From: JAGQPD01 sp020426865
Lineage (GTDB): Bacteria > Planctomycetota > Planctomycetia > Pirellulales > Pirellulaceae
Direction: 5' to 3'
DNA: 64,000 nt
NCBI GenBank assembly: GCA_041399065.1
Contig: JAWKTN010000002.1
Coordinates: forward strand, 310,001 to 374,000
This document shows positions 29,337 to 38,067 of this stretch, in pieces. A program made the translations under genes and the position numbers. Positions within the stretch are counted from its first letter, which is position 1, and each line of letters opens with the position of its first letter. The notes beneath the pieces are model-generated. The model had not been told where the DNA came from. It was given only the letters and a program-made list of their open reading frames with translations, and made no database searches.

Positions 29337-30053
29337 CCGGACGACGAAGAGCACCGACGCGATATCCACACAGTCGACCCGCCAATCAACCGCCTCGCGC
29401 CAGCGGATCTCGTGCGCCAGTGGTCGCCTGCTAGCATTGCGATTGGCGTGCTAGCGATACGCGCTGGATGGAACGGTCACCCGCGCACACGCTTCATCCG
29501 ATCGCCGACCGCGACGATTCCGACGCGATAGCGCGCTGGGAACAACAGCAGAGTAAACTACGCGAAACGGTTGAACTGCTGGAACATGACCTGAAACAGG
29601 TCCAGCAACAGCGCAAAGCAACCCCGCACCATCTTGCCTGGGAGGAACTGGAGACGCAGGACAAGTTCGAGCGGTTGGCTCCCAGCCGTAAACGTTTGTT
29701 GGACACGGTGAAGCTGATTGCCTACCGAGCCGAAACGGCGATGGTGACGATCGTCCGCTCCGCCTTGGCTCGCAAGGATGACGCACGAGCGCTCGTGCGC
29801 GACTTGTTCCGCAGCCCTGCCGACATCACACCCGATGCGGTGTCTGGCGAATTGCGGATTCAACTCCATTCGCTTGCCAATCCACGCAACAACCGCGCCC
29901 TACGAGTTCTGCTCGAAGAACTCAATGCGGCCGAGATGACCTATCCAGGAACCCAATTAAAGCTCGTTTACTCACTGCCCGCCGGACCGGACGATGAAAA
30001 ACCTACCAACTCATTTTCCGCCTAGATCAGGAGTTCTGAGCCTTCACTCATGA

Positions 30054-30425
30054 TCACCGGCTCGGTTCGAGGGTGGTAGCCAGCGTCATTTTCAGGGGGG
30101 CGGCGTAGCGCTGCAAGGTCAGCAGGGTCGGGTTGGCATCGGGATCGTTTTCCAGTCGTGAAAGCGCGCTCCGTTTCAGCCCGCTTCGAGATTCGACATC
30201 AGCCAATGACAATCCGGCGCGTTCGCGCTCGGCCTTCAGTGCGGCAACGGTCCGCTGCACTTCGCGCCGCGTCGCCGCCCAGGCCTTTTTCCGCAACTTT
30301 CCTTCGGCAACAAGCCGGTCCTTTTTTGCCTCCGTCTCCGCCCTCGCGACTTCCAGGCGCGTACGTTCGTCGGCGGTCAAGTCGCGGTACACTCGCTCGC
30401 TAGTCGGTTTCTTATTCACGTTCAT
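30054..30425 (-). CDS. XRE-family transcriptional regulator / antitoxin-like protein
   Basis: This 123-residue protein from ATG 30425 has a long charged helix (residues 8-60) and a complete XRE HTH (about 62-118: LKAERERAGLSLADVESRSG and LKRSALSRLENDPDANPTLL). The start is chosen because an ORF extending to 30527 would run through the CRISPR repeat-spacer unit. Closely related architecture, without the end, is seen at 22452-22736. It follows the kinase-like gene on the same strand with only the two-repeat CRISPR unit between them. Its role may be as an antitoxin or autoregulator, but no toxin is identified. Confidence 0.7.
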   Translation of the reverse strand: MNVNKKPTSERVYRDLTADERTRLEVARAETEAKKDRLVAEGKLRKKAWAATRREVQRTVAALKAERERAGLSLADVESRSGLKRSALSRLENDPDANPTLLTLQRYAAPLKMTLATTLEPSR

Positions 30426-30449
30426 GCCACGTTTCATTGAACGTGGAAT

Positions 30450-30555
30450 GCGACAATGGGGCCGCGACTTCTCAGCCGCGGAAAGTGCGTTGGACATCGG
30501 TGGCCACTGAAAGAGAACAAGCTTCAATGGGGCCGCGATCGGTCAATCGCGGAAG
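30450..30555 (-). CRISPR. Two-repeat type I-G-like CRISPR unit (repeat-spacer-repeat)
   Basis: Repeat-like units lie at 30450-30485 (36 bp) and 30521-30555 (35 bp) around one 35-bp spacer (30486-30520). Both have the plan of the main array: GGCCGCG, a short loop and CGCGGAA, preceded by CAATG. The second unit begins GCTTCAATG, as does the complement of the main repeat. In the canonical direction (minus strand, ending ATTGAAGC) the first repeat is the better conserved, and the last has a mutated handle (ATTGTCGC). The loops differ from the main array, so this is a related but separate repeat family. Confidence 0.65.
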
Positions 30556-30572
30556 TTCTCCTGATAGTGTCA

Positions 30573-31074
30573 CTATACCAACGCAATGTTGCCAGGTGAT
30601 ACGTCGGCCATGTAGATGCCCGTACCGCTCCAGCGATGCAAGGATCAACTCAATTTCCGGCCATCGATCTCCGAACTGCTCTTGTTTTTCGGCTCGCCAA
30701 TCGGCAAGCACTTCGGTCGTGTAATCTGGCGGTTTGTCCAAATATGCTCCGGCAAAATCGAGGACGAAGGGTCGGGTGACGACTTCCATTTCGATCACCC
30801 AAAGCGCCTCGTCGTATCTCAACAATTGCGGGACGTGACAGCCGCGGATTTCGCGCACCGCGCGGTCCCGCAGGCGCAAGTAGACGTCCCGTTCTCGTTG
30901 AAACGCAGGCTCGCGCTCATGGATTTTGAGGGCGAACCGTCCCGGATCGGTCTGGTTTTTTGCGACCAGTACGATACCATGGACACCAAACCCAAGCTGT
31001 TCGCCCAGCACCAGCCCGTGACGCTGTGCATACAATTCCGCACGGCGAAGCAATTCGTCCCTGGTTGTCATCAT
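30573..31074 (-). pseudogene. Protein-kinase-fold phosphotransferase-like gene, frameshifted near its end
   Basis: From ATG 31074 the protein shows a glycine-loop-like LGEQLGFGVHGIVLVAKN, then FALKIHERE (the ATP-binding lysine of kinase folds) and ALWVIEMEVVTRPFVLDFAG. The catalytic loop would be YGIYMADVSPGNIALV followed by a stop at 30573-30575, giving an Asp...Asn pair. One extra C in the CCC run at 30619-30621 (GGG on the coding strand) throws this loop out of frame, and the frame then runs into the CRISPR unit. It is divergent from the conserved small gene at 31073, with overlapping starts. The substrate is unknown. Confidence 0.55.
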
Positions 31075-31321
31075 GAGCACATTAAATCGCGAAAAATCAG
31101 CCCATTCCGCGGACGTTCAAATGCACCTGTCCGTCAACGGCCATGTTCTGACCATTGGCCACCTCGGCCCCGACTACGTGATCCTGGACACCCCCATCGA
31201 CCACCCGCCGGCCAACGCGGAAATCTCCCTATCCGTGGACGGGAAGACAAACCGTTGGCCAGTAAGACTGGTCGATGGGCTATCTGCCAATTGCCCACGA
31301 TCACGAGTGGCCTTGGACTAA
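31073..31321 (+). CDS. Conserved small protein, unknown function
   Basis: This 82-residue protein contains MHLSVNGHVLTIGHLGPDYV and then ILDTPIDHPPANAEISLSVDG, a pattern I recall from planctomycete hypothetical proteins. No signal peptide or TM segment is visible. A beta-rich core is likely. Its ATG (31073) overlaps the start of the divergent kinase-like gene (31074), so both promoters overlap coding sequence or read through it. There is no obvious ribosome-binding site other than GTTGTCATC. Its role is unknown. Confidence 0.55.
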   Translation: MSTLNREKSAHSADVQMHLSVNGHVLTIGHLGPDYVILDTPIDHPPANAEISLSVDGKTNRWPVRLVDGLSANCPRSRVALD

Positions 31322-31591
31322 AGGTCATCGCCTCATTCTATGCCCAGCCGGAGATGACGCAAGTCTATTTTCAGTTCTTGTTGTTTTTCAGTGGCTTGAC
31401 AGCCTACACGACACTCCCATAAGATGCTGGCATAAAGAAAGCCGCGCACCCGTCGAGTTTGGTCGCTCTGGATCGGGTGAACGGCTTCAGTGGCGGAGCG
31501 GAGCCGGATCGGCCTCGCCCCTCTGCCGTATTCTGGCTCCGCCCCCTCTAAAAGTCAATTCTCCGTGAGGGGCAAAAAGAGGAGTCTGCAA

Positions 31592-31819
31592 ATGGCCAGA
31601 TGCATCCGAACTGCGGGCTTAGAGGTCCATCACAAACGACGGGACGGAGGTAATGAATTGGACAACGCCGAGGTACTGTGTGCCCGATGTCATGAGGCAA
31701 CGTCCACATACGGCGAGCCCGGAAAATCCCCGCCTCCGTTCAGTGAGGAAACGAAACGGGCCGCCCAGCGTCGAGCTGGCGGTCGCTGTGGGTGTACTCG
31801 CACAGGTGGTTGCCATTAG
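31592..31819 (+). CDS. HNH endonuclease-like small protein
   Basis: This 75-residue protein starts at ATG 31592, 8 bp after GAGGAG. It contains GLEVHHKRRDGGNELDNAEV followed by LCARCH, the HNH/zinc core with the HH pair, the central Asn and the CxxC. The C-terminus ends in GRCGCTRTGGCH with more zinc-ligand-like residues. It should be a small metal-dependent nuclease or a relic of one. It lies 170 bp upstream of the first cas gene (csb1) on the same strand, but the gap holds space for a promoter, so co-transcription is uncertain. Confidence 0.65.
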   Translation: MARCIRTAGLEVHHKRRDGGNELDNAEVLCARCHEATSTYGEPGKSPPPFSEETKRAAQRRAGGRCGCTRTGGCH

Positions 31820-31988
31820 ACGGCACATCACCGTTAGCGTGCGACGCCGGTTGCGACCGCAACGCGGCCGACCGTCTTCGCATTTTTGAAACACATTTTA
31901 AACCTCAACCATGACCAAAGGTGTCAAGGAATCGGCTACGATTGAGGATTTACAGACCGCTAAAATAACAGACTAAAAGGGATGAATC
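31820..31988 (+). promoter_or_regulatory. Upstream region of cas module A, with a 21-codon ORF
   Basis: The region leading to csb1 is A/T-richer than the genes. A tiny frame (ATG 31911, TAA 31974-31976) encodes a 21-residue peptide with no clear ribosome-binding site, ending 12 bp before csb1. AAAGGG at 31976-31981 is the csb1 ribosome-binding site. I cannot fix -10 and -35 elements. Confidence 0.35.
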
Positions 31989-33260
31989 ATGACATTGAAC
32001 TATGAACAACTGAGCAATGCAGCAAGAACCGGCGCAGCATTTCGCTGCCGAGTAAAACTTCAGCCGGCCGGTGGCAAGGGCGATAAAGTCTTTCCGCCAA
32101 CTTACGCTGGAGCTGTCTACGCGACAGAGAAGCGCCGTGCAGACGGGTATCCAGAGCCCGTCGATTGCGTTCTGCTCGATTCCGTGCAATCGCAGGCGAA
32201 TCGGATGGAAGAGGCACTGCAGCAAGCCGTCGACGCCGGTCGCCTGAAACTTCCGCTTATCGAAGTGGACTTCACCGACTACTTTCCGGGCGAAGACAAG
32301 TCGGAGGAGATGCGACTGATTGATCCGGTCGGGAAGGTCACATCGCTTCAAGTGCCCCATCGAATCGCCGATGCGATCCTGCGTGACAGTATCGTCAAGG
32401 AAGATGGCAAGGCGTTTCGCTCGACAAAAGAAAAAGACGAGTCATCGTACGGGCAGCGCCTGCGTCGAGTATCGAATCATGACGCGACCGTATTGTTCGA
32501 GTTGTGCCCGACGGCACTCATCTTCGGAATGTGGGATTCCACAGGACCTAAAGGAGGCTTGGGGGCAAAGTTCGAGCGCGCAGTCGTCAGCGAGATCGTC
32601 GGCGTCAATGCGACCACCGGCGTTAGGTCAAGCAGCCGAATCGATCCTCTTGGAATTCAGCTCGATGCCGGACCGCTTTATCTCAAGGCTGATGGTGGAT
32701 GGACGAGGAATGAGCAGGAAGCGAAGCAAGACGACAAAGACAAGCCGATTCTACTTGGAAAAGACGGCAAGCCTTCCGAGGCGAATCACGGTAACGTAAA
32801 GCCGGACCTCAAGGATAAGAGCGGAAATCCTTATCATGGCGGAGTCACTGTCGAGAAAGCTGAGCAGACCATTGTAATCTCGCTTGCAGCCTTGCGGCGG
32901 TTGCGATTTCCCGTCGACGGGAAACAGAATCTTGACGCAGATCAGGCAGGGCGAACAGTCCTTGCAGCATTGGCAATCTGCGCGGCCGCATTGGCGGATG
33001 AATCAGGCCTCGATCTACGTTCACGGTGCCTTCTCTTCCCGGAAGAAAACATGACGTGGGAACTCCTTGATCGTAACAACAAAGAAGATTTCACGATCAC
33101 AGCCGCTGACGCGATCACCCTCCTAAACACCGCTGTCGAAGCAGCAAAGAAAGCTGGGCTTAATTGGCGCGAGAAGCCGCTCGAACTGCGTCCCAGCGAT
33201 GAGCTTGTCAAGCTTGTCGCAAGAAGTCAGCAACTGGCTGTGCAGAAGGGAGGTGAGTAA
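31989..33260 (+). CDS. csb1: Type I-G Cas7 (Csb1), module A
   Basis: This 423-residue RAMP protein is the likely backbone subunit of the module A Cascade complex. Family marks are LLDSVQSQANRMEEAL (about 61-76), a conserved Csb1 patch, and CPTALIFGMWDSTGPKGG (about 172-189), the 'FG.WDS.G' signature. Several copies would coat the crRNA. Length is usual for the family and the frame is clean. ATG 31989 follows AAAGGG. Its stop overlaps the csb2 start (TAATG, 33258-33262), so the two are translationally coupled. Module B has a longer homologue at 45556. Confidence 0.9.
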   Translation: MTLNYEQLSNAARTGAAFRCRVKLQPAGGKGDKVFPPTYAGAVYATEKRRADGYPEPVDCVLLDSVQSQANRMEEALQQAVDAGRLKLPLIEVDFTDYFPGEDKSEEMRLIDPVGKVTSLQVPHRIADAILRDSIVKEDGKAFRSTKEKDESSYGQRLRRVSNHDATVLFELCPTALIFGMWDSTGPKGGLGAKFERAVVSEIVGVNATTGVRSSSRIDPLGIQLDAGPLYLKADGGWTRNEQEAKQDDKDKPILLGKDGKPSEANHGNVKPDLKDKSGNPYHGGVTVEKAEQTIVISLAALRRLRFPVDGKQNLDADQAGRTVLAALAICAAALADESGLDLRSRCLLFPEENMTWELLDRNNKEDFTITAADAITLLNTAVEAAKKAGLNWREKPLELRPSDELVKLVARSQQLAVQKGGE

Positions 33261-34996
33261 TGAGCGAACTGCTGGTAGCGTGGGAGTACCTAACGGGCTA
33301 TTCCGTGGCGACACATGTAAGTGGTCGCTCGCGCGCTGAATGGCCGCCGCATCCGGCTCGCGTATTTATGGCTCTGGCGGCTGCCTGGTTCGAGACCGAA
33401 CCGCCAAGTGATGCAGACAACGAGCAAGAACATTATCTTGCCGAGGGGAGAGCCCTCCGTTGGCTCGAAACGTTGGGCGACCCCGAACTTTCGACCGGCA
33501 AAGACACAGGGGAACGATCGGACGTTGAAATGTACGTACCGGTCAACGATAAGCTCGACCTGTCGCCGATGACGATGCAGTCGGCACCGGCACTTACGAG
33601 AGACCGAAAGGCCCGGACGATTCCCCGAAGTTGGGTTGGAAACGCTCCGTGCTACCTCCGCTGGGAATGCGAGGCAAGTGAGCAGCGCACGCATCTGGAA
33701 GCTCTCGATCGCCTCTGTAGCAAGGTCACGCGCATCGGTCACTCGTCATCGCTGGTCAGAATGTGGGTTTCAAACAGCATCGAAAACGAAGATGCTCTCG
33801 AACGATTTGTTCCAACAACGTCGCTGAGCGACTGGCACGCCAGAACGGCATCGTCGGGCTTCCTGAATGTCTTGATCGAACGATACGGCGAAGGCCCAAG
33901 GCGCAAACGTGACGAACTGACCGAAGCCATCGCGCAACTGAAACTCGAAAGGAAGAACACTAAAGGAAAGGGGGCCAAAGAGACAAAGGCAGCGATTGAT
34001 ACGCAGGTTGCAGAACTGCAATTTGAACTCGAAGGCGTGGTCGTTCGCGATGCGGTTCGACCTACCGCCGGCCGCTGGGTAGGCTATCGGCGACGCGACG
34101 AGAAACCCGATGCCAACGTTGCCCATACCGGCTTTGATACCGACATTCTCGTTCTCGTGGCGACAAACGACAGCCCACGCTTGTCCGCAGCTTCGACATT
34201 ACTGGCCACACAGACACTTCGAAGGGGTATCATCAAGCATTGTCCAGAACCTGAGCCGGAATGGGTTAGCGGTCATGCAGAAAACGGCCAGCCGCTCCAG
34301 GTTCCCTGCGGCCACATGGCTTGTATTCCATTACCGTTCGTTGGTCACCAACATGCCGACGGACACTTGCTAGGCGTGGGAATCGTTTTCCCGCGGTCGG
34401 TCTCGCGAAAGGAACGGGGCGAAGTGCTTCGGCCATTGCTGGTCGACGAGCGTGGCAAACCTATTTCCGTCGAATTGACGCTTGGTCGCCTTGGTGTTTG
34501 GAGGCTGGAGAAACGCGACTGGAGCGAATCACGCACGGCGCTGCGCCCTGAGCGTTGGACCACAAGCCCCAACGGAACTCGCATCTGGGCATCGGTAACG
34601 CCAGTCGTTCTGGACCGATTTCCAAAGGCGGATCGGATCAAGGACCGTGCCGCATGGACAAGCGAAGTTATCGATATCATCACTCAGGGTTGTAGGAACA
34701 TTGGGCTTCCTGAGCACGTACATGTCACCGTGGACATCGATACCACGAGCTGGCACCGCGGAAGTCTGCGCGCATTCATGAAACGGCGACCACTGCGTGG
34801 GCAATCGTCATCCACCGTTGCCGAAGCGTCACTGGGGGACGGCTTTCCATTTTATCCCTCGAAGCAGAATAACTCGCCGCGACCTCAAGTCCATGTGTGG
34901 CTGGAGTTCAGCGAGCCCGTACTGGGGCCGGTGCTGATTGGGGCGGGACGCTATTTGGGTTACGGCTTGTGTCTTCCGTGGAAGGAGGAGCGATGA
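33260..34996 (+). CDS. csb2: Type I-G Cas5-Cas6 fusion (Csb2), module A
   Basis: This 578-residue protein should process the crRNA precursor and cap the crRNA 5' end in the complex. The N-terminal Cas5-like part has WPPHPARVFMALAAAWFETE. A coiled, charged insert lies at about 215-265. A patch with HMACIPLPFVGHQHADG (about 352-368) and the glycine-rich end LIGAGRYLGYGLCLPW (about 558-573) mark the Cas6-like part. GGAGG precedes ATG 33260. The stop overlaps the cas3 start (ATGA, 34993-34996). It is intact, and the separate Cas6-like gene at 39322 is thus an extra. Confidence 0.9.
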   Translation: MSELLVAWEYLTGYSVATHVSGRSRAEWPPHPARVFMALAAAWFETEPPSDADNEQEHYLAEGRALRWLETLGDPELSTGKDTGERSDVEMYVPVNDKLDLSPMTMQSAPALTRDRKARTIPRSWVGNAPCYLRWECEASEQRTHLEALDRLCSKVTRIGHSSSLVRMWVSNSIENEDALERFVPTTSLSDWHARTASSGFLNVLIERYGEGPRRKRDELTEAIAQLKLERKNTKGKGAKETKAAIDTQVAELQFELEGVVVRDAVRPTAGRWVGYRRRDEKPDANVAHTGFDTDILVLVATNDSPRLSAASTLLATQTLRRGIIKHCPEPEPEWVSGHAENGQPLQVPCGHMACIPLPFVGHQHADGHLLGVGIVFPRSVSRKERGEVLRPLLVDERGKPISVELTLGRLGVWRLEKRDWSESRTALRPERWTTSPNGTRIWASVTPVVLDRFPKADRIKDRAAWTSEVIDIITQGCRNIGLPEHVHVTVDIDTTSWHRGSLRAFMKRRPLRGQSSSTVAEASLGDGFPFYPSKQNNSPRPQVHVWLEFSEPVLGPVLIGAGRYLGYGLCLPWKEER

Positions 34997-37900
34997 ATCC
35001 AATTACCATCGACGACTTTGCTGCGTTCTTCCAGGAACTGCATGCGCGTGACTGTTATTCATGGCAACGCCGACTTGCAGATCGCGCGGTATCGGGCAAT
35101 TGGCCCGGCGCGATAGATTTACCGACGGGAAGTGGCAAGACGGCCTGCATCGACGTTGCAATCTTTGCCTTGGCGTGTCAGGCATCGCGTCCAATTGAGC
35201 AGCGCAACGCGCCACGTCGCATCTTCTTCTGTGTCAACCGGCGGGTCATTGTCGACGAAGCCTTTCAGCGGGCGCGCAAAATCGCAATGGAGATTTTGCG
35301 CGCCGAGCAATCATCGCCGGAAGACAAACCCACGTTGTTTCGCGTATCTCAGGCACTCCGTGCGATTTCGGGAATTGGCGCCGATGACGCTCCACCGCTC
35401 GACGTGATCGAGTTGCGAGGCGGAATCTATCGCGACAATCGTTGGGCGCGCTCGGTGACTCAGCCGAGCGTGATTTGTTCAACGATTGATCAGATTGGCT
35501 CGCGGCTGCTGTTTCGCGGCTACGGTGTTTCGCAATACGCCGCACCAATACAGGCAGCGCTGGTCGCGTACAACAGTTTGTTGCTGCTGGACGAGGCGCA
35601 CATCAGCGAGCCGTTTCGCCAAACGGCAAACGCTGTGCGTAACTATCTGGACGTTGAAAAGTGGGCGGACGAATCGGTTGGTGCGAAGCCGATCGTCTTC
35701 GTCCCCATGACCGCAACGCCTAAGGAAGTGGACCCAGACAATGTCATCAAACTCGACGCGGCGGACCGCAAAAATGAGTCGCTGGATCAGCGGCTGACGG
35801 CAACTAAGTGTGCGGAACTGTGCGACATACCCGACGTTGCAAAAGAAGCGGTGACGCGGGCCAAAAGCCTGCTGAAGGAAGCGCCAATGGCCGTAGGCAT
35901 CATTGTCAATCGAGTGGCTACGGCGAAAGAGATCTACGAGAAACTCCGCAGCCATGATGACTCAGTTCATGTGGAACTGGTGATCGGCTCGATGCGCCCA
36001 GTGGACCGCGACAAACAGCAGAATCGCCTGCGCGAACTTGTCGGACCCGGACGGCCGGACGAGACACAAAGGTCGAGCTTGACCATCGCGACGCAGTGCC
36101 TGGAAGTTGGCGCGGATTACGACTTCGACTCGCTGATCACTGAATGTGCGTCGCTGGACGCACTGCGGCAGCGATTCGGCCGGCTAAATCGTTCCGGTCG
36201 ACCCATCGACGCCAAGGCTGTTATTCTCGCGGCGAAAAGGGCCATCAAGCCGGAAGACAAACTAGATGACGCCAAACCGCTTGACCCGATCTATGACAAC
36301 GCATTGGCCCGCACTTGGAATTGGCTCAAAGAACAGGAAGAACAGTCAGACGACAAGAGGATCAACTTCGGAATCGACGCATTCGATGCGTTGCTGAAGG
36401 ACAGCGAAGAGGGACGCATTCCTGAGAACCTTTTGGCTCCGTCCGCTCTCGTCAACGCCCCGACAATGCTTCCTGCGTATCTCGATCTGTGGTGCCAGAC
36501 CAGTCCGAGGCCGCAAGTAGAGCCCGACGTTTCGCTGTTTCTTCACGGCAAGGAAGCAGGTGCTCCGGACGTGCAGGTCTGCTGGCGTGCGGACTTACTG
36601 GAGAAGGAGAACAAACAGTGGTGTGACATAGTATCTCTCGTGCCACCGACATCTGCAGAGTGCATGAACGTTCCGCTTGTTCGTGTGCAGCAATGGTTAA
36701 CTGGCCATCCGGGTATTGGAGGGTTGGCCTGCGACGTGCCCGATGTTGAAGTCAGTGACGAGCAGCACGAACGGAAACCGGTCGATCCAGCCGAGTTAAA
36801 ACGGCAGGCCGTGCTATGGCGCAGCGGCAACAAGTCATCCGTAATTAAGTCGGTTGCCAATGTCCAGGCGATACGTCCGGGCGATACCATCGTGCTCCCA
36901 ACTTTCACAAAAGGTTGGGACCAGCTAGGGCATATTCCGGAGATCGACGTCACGAACAACAACGATGTCGACGAGGCCGACGATCGGGGCCTGGCGACCG
37001 AAGATTTGGTGCATATCGATGTTGCTGAACCTGCATGGGAAGCCGCTCGCGATCGTTGCGTCTTGCGGATACACCGATCTCTCTTGCGGAGATTACCCAC
37101 CGATGACACCGTAATCCGTCTGCTCGAACTGGCCACGAATTCGGAGGAGCGAGTTTTACTCTCGGAATGGCGACTGGCACTTGGAGAGTTACACAACGCG
37201 ACGCACGATTCAGACGCCGAACTTTCTTGCCGCGCGGGTATCCTGGCGGACGAATCGTTTGGGCTGATTGTTGAGCAATATCCCGATCGGAAAGGTGTGG
37301 TGTTGTCGAGCAAAAAGCGGCTACGGCAATCGGAGTGGTTCAATCCTCCGATCGAAGAAGGTGACGACGAGAGATCACATTCACCGCGCGGCGAAGTATC
37401 GTTGGCTGCTCACACGCAGCATGTCCTAAATACCGTAACAGACGCCTGGGATGTTCTTCATCCTAGCATCGGTCGAAATCTTTTTGAGCAAGCGGCGAAG
37501 TTCCACGATCTGGGAAAGGCCGACGAACGATTCCAGGCGATGTTGCGCCGATCGGACAGGACGGATCGGTGGCTCGCATGGCAAGACAATGCCGCACTAT
37601 TGGCAAAGTCCGACGGCATGCCGTTGACTCGCAGTGAGTCCGAATGTGCGCGTGTCAGAGCCGAACTACCCAAGGGCTTTCGGCATGAAATGCTGTCGGT
37701 ACAACTTGTCGCGAATGCTGATGAGCTACCGAGTGAGCTCATCCATCAGTCGTTGATTCTTCACCTGATCGCTTCCCACCACGGCCGCGCCAGGCCGTTT
37801 GCTCCCGTAGTCAACGACAACGACCCACCGGACGTCGATGTTCTGGATCACTGCCTGTCGCGTAAGGAGCGTATTGATTGCCCGCCACATCACCTTCGTT

Positions 37901-38067
37901 CCCAAATTGCGGAACGTTTTTGGATGCTGACGCGCCGTTATGGGTGGTGGGGCTTGGCCTACCTTGAGTCGATCCTGCGCCTTGCGGACCAGCTTGCAAG
38001 TGCGAAGGAAGATGCAGGCGGCGCTGATGACGCGGCAGGTGCTGAACTGTTGGAGGTATCGAAATGA
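34993..38067 (+). CDS. cas3: Type I-G Cas3 helicase-nuclease, module A
   Basis: This 1024-residue protein unwinds and degrades target DNA after Cascade binding. ATG 34993 with AAGGAGGAG just upstream is preferred to 34897, because it overlaps the csb2 stop (ATGA). The helicase comes first: Walker A LPTGSGKT (43-50), DEAH in LLLLDEAH (about 198-201) and the C-terminal RecA part with TQCLEVGADYDFD. The HD nuclease follows at the C-terminus: AAHTQHVLNTV, KFHDLGKADERF (about 836-847) and LIASHHGRARPF (about 925). Helicase-then-HD is the I-G order. It ends WWGLAYLESILRLADQLASA and overlaps the next gene by ATGA at 38064. Confidence 0.92.
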   Translation: MNPITIDDFAAFFQELHARDCYSWQRRLADRAVSGNWPGAIDLPTGSGKTACIDVAIFALACQASRPIEQRNAPRRIFFCVNRRVIVDEAFQRARKIAMEILRAEQSSPEDKPTLFRVSQALRAISGIGADDAPPLDVIELRGGIYRDNRWARSVTQPSVICSTIDQIGSRLLFRGYGVSQYAAPIQAALVAYNSLLLLDEAHISEPFRQTANAVRNYLDVEKWADESVGAKPIVFVPMTATPKEVDPDNVIKLDAADRKNESLDQRLTATKCAELCDIPDVAKEAVTRAKSLLKEAPMAVGIIVNRVATAKEIYEKLRSHDDSVHVELVIGSMRPVDRDKQQNRLRELVGPGRPDETQRSSLTIATQCLEVGADYDFDSLITECASLDALRQRFGRLNRSGRPIDAKAVILAAKRAIKPEDKLDDAKPLDPIYDNALARTWNWLKEQEEQSDDKRINFGIDAFDALLKDSEEGRIPENLLAPSALVNAPTMLPAYLDLWCQTSPRPQVEPDVSLFLHGKEAGAPDVQVCWRADLLEKENKQWCDIVSLVPPTSAECMNVPLVRVQQWLTGHPGIGGLACDVPDVEVSDEQHERKPVDPAELKRQAVLWRSGNKSSVIKSVANVQAIRPGDTIVLPTFTKGWDQLGHIPEIDVTNNNDVDEADDRGLATEDLVHIDVAEPAWEAARDRCVLRIHRSLLRRLPTDDTVIRLLELATNSEERVLLSEWRLALGELHNATHDSDAELSCRAGILADESFGLIVEQYPDRKGVVLSSKKRLRQSEWFNPPIEEGDDERSHSPRGEVSLAAHTQHVLNTVTDAWDVLHPSIGRNLFEQAAKFHDLGKADERFQAMLRRSDRTDRWLAWQDNAALLAKSDGMPLTRSESECARVRAELPKGFRHEMLSVQLVANADELPSELIHQSLILHLIASHHGRARPFAPVVNDNDPPDVDVLDHCLSRKERIDCPPHHLRSQIAERFWMLTRRYGWWGLAYLESILRLADQLASAKEDAGGADDAAGAELLEVSK

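Larger units (their letters stand above)
26687..29480 (+). mobile_element. IS66-family insertion sequence, complete
   Basis: This 2794-bp element has 21-bp inverted repeats: GTGACCGTTCCATCCAGCGC at its left end (26687) and the complement ending at 29480. It is flanked by an 8-bp target duplication, CCGCGCAC (26679-26686 and 29481-29488), the usual length for IS66. It carries tnpA, tnpB and tnpC in order. A second pair, GCTTGCTAGC and GCCTGCTAGC with further GCTAGC copies, lies just inside the ends. Confidence 0.9.
24938..30025 (+). pseudogene. Large DDE transposase split by IS66
   Basis: The coding sequence runs 24938-26686 and continues, in frame, at 29489-30025. Removing the IS66 and one target copy rebuilds a protein of about 761 residues. 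The start (TTG 24938) follows TAAGGAGG. The first part has two HTH-like segments (CKQAEIIRAFGVSANSVRRS and SSRRQVADQLKIHDDTLRKA). The catalytic core follows, with VDGHVRLYHG, FVIVFDREGYSPDFFH and CQENFFRYMMEHYAID supplying the presumed D, D and E. The C-terminal 178 residues carry a coiled coil (RETVELLEHDLKQVQQQRK). The split form is inactive. The family is unknown to me. Confidence 0.75.
24764..30040 (+). mobile_element. Insertion sequence with large DDE transposase, interrupted by IS66
   Basis: Terminal inverted repeats of 23 bp (starting CTCAGAACTCCTGATCTAGG) lie at 24764-24786 and, inverted, at 30018-30040. The stop codon of the transposase (30023-30025) is inside the right repeat. Without the nested IS66 and its target duplication the element is about 2.5 kb. 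No clear target duplication is seen outside the repeats. I cannot assign a named IS family. Confidence 0.75.

Noticed and set aside
34897..34992. Extended start for cas3 of module A at 34897
   Set aside because: It overlaps the csb2 end in another frame, while ATG 34993 has a strong ribosome-binding site and an ATGA overlap.
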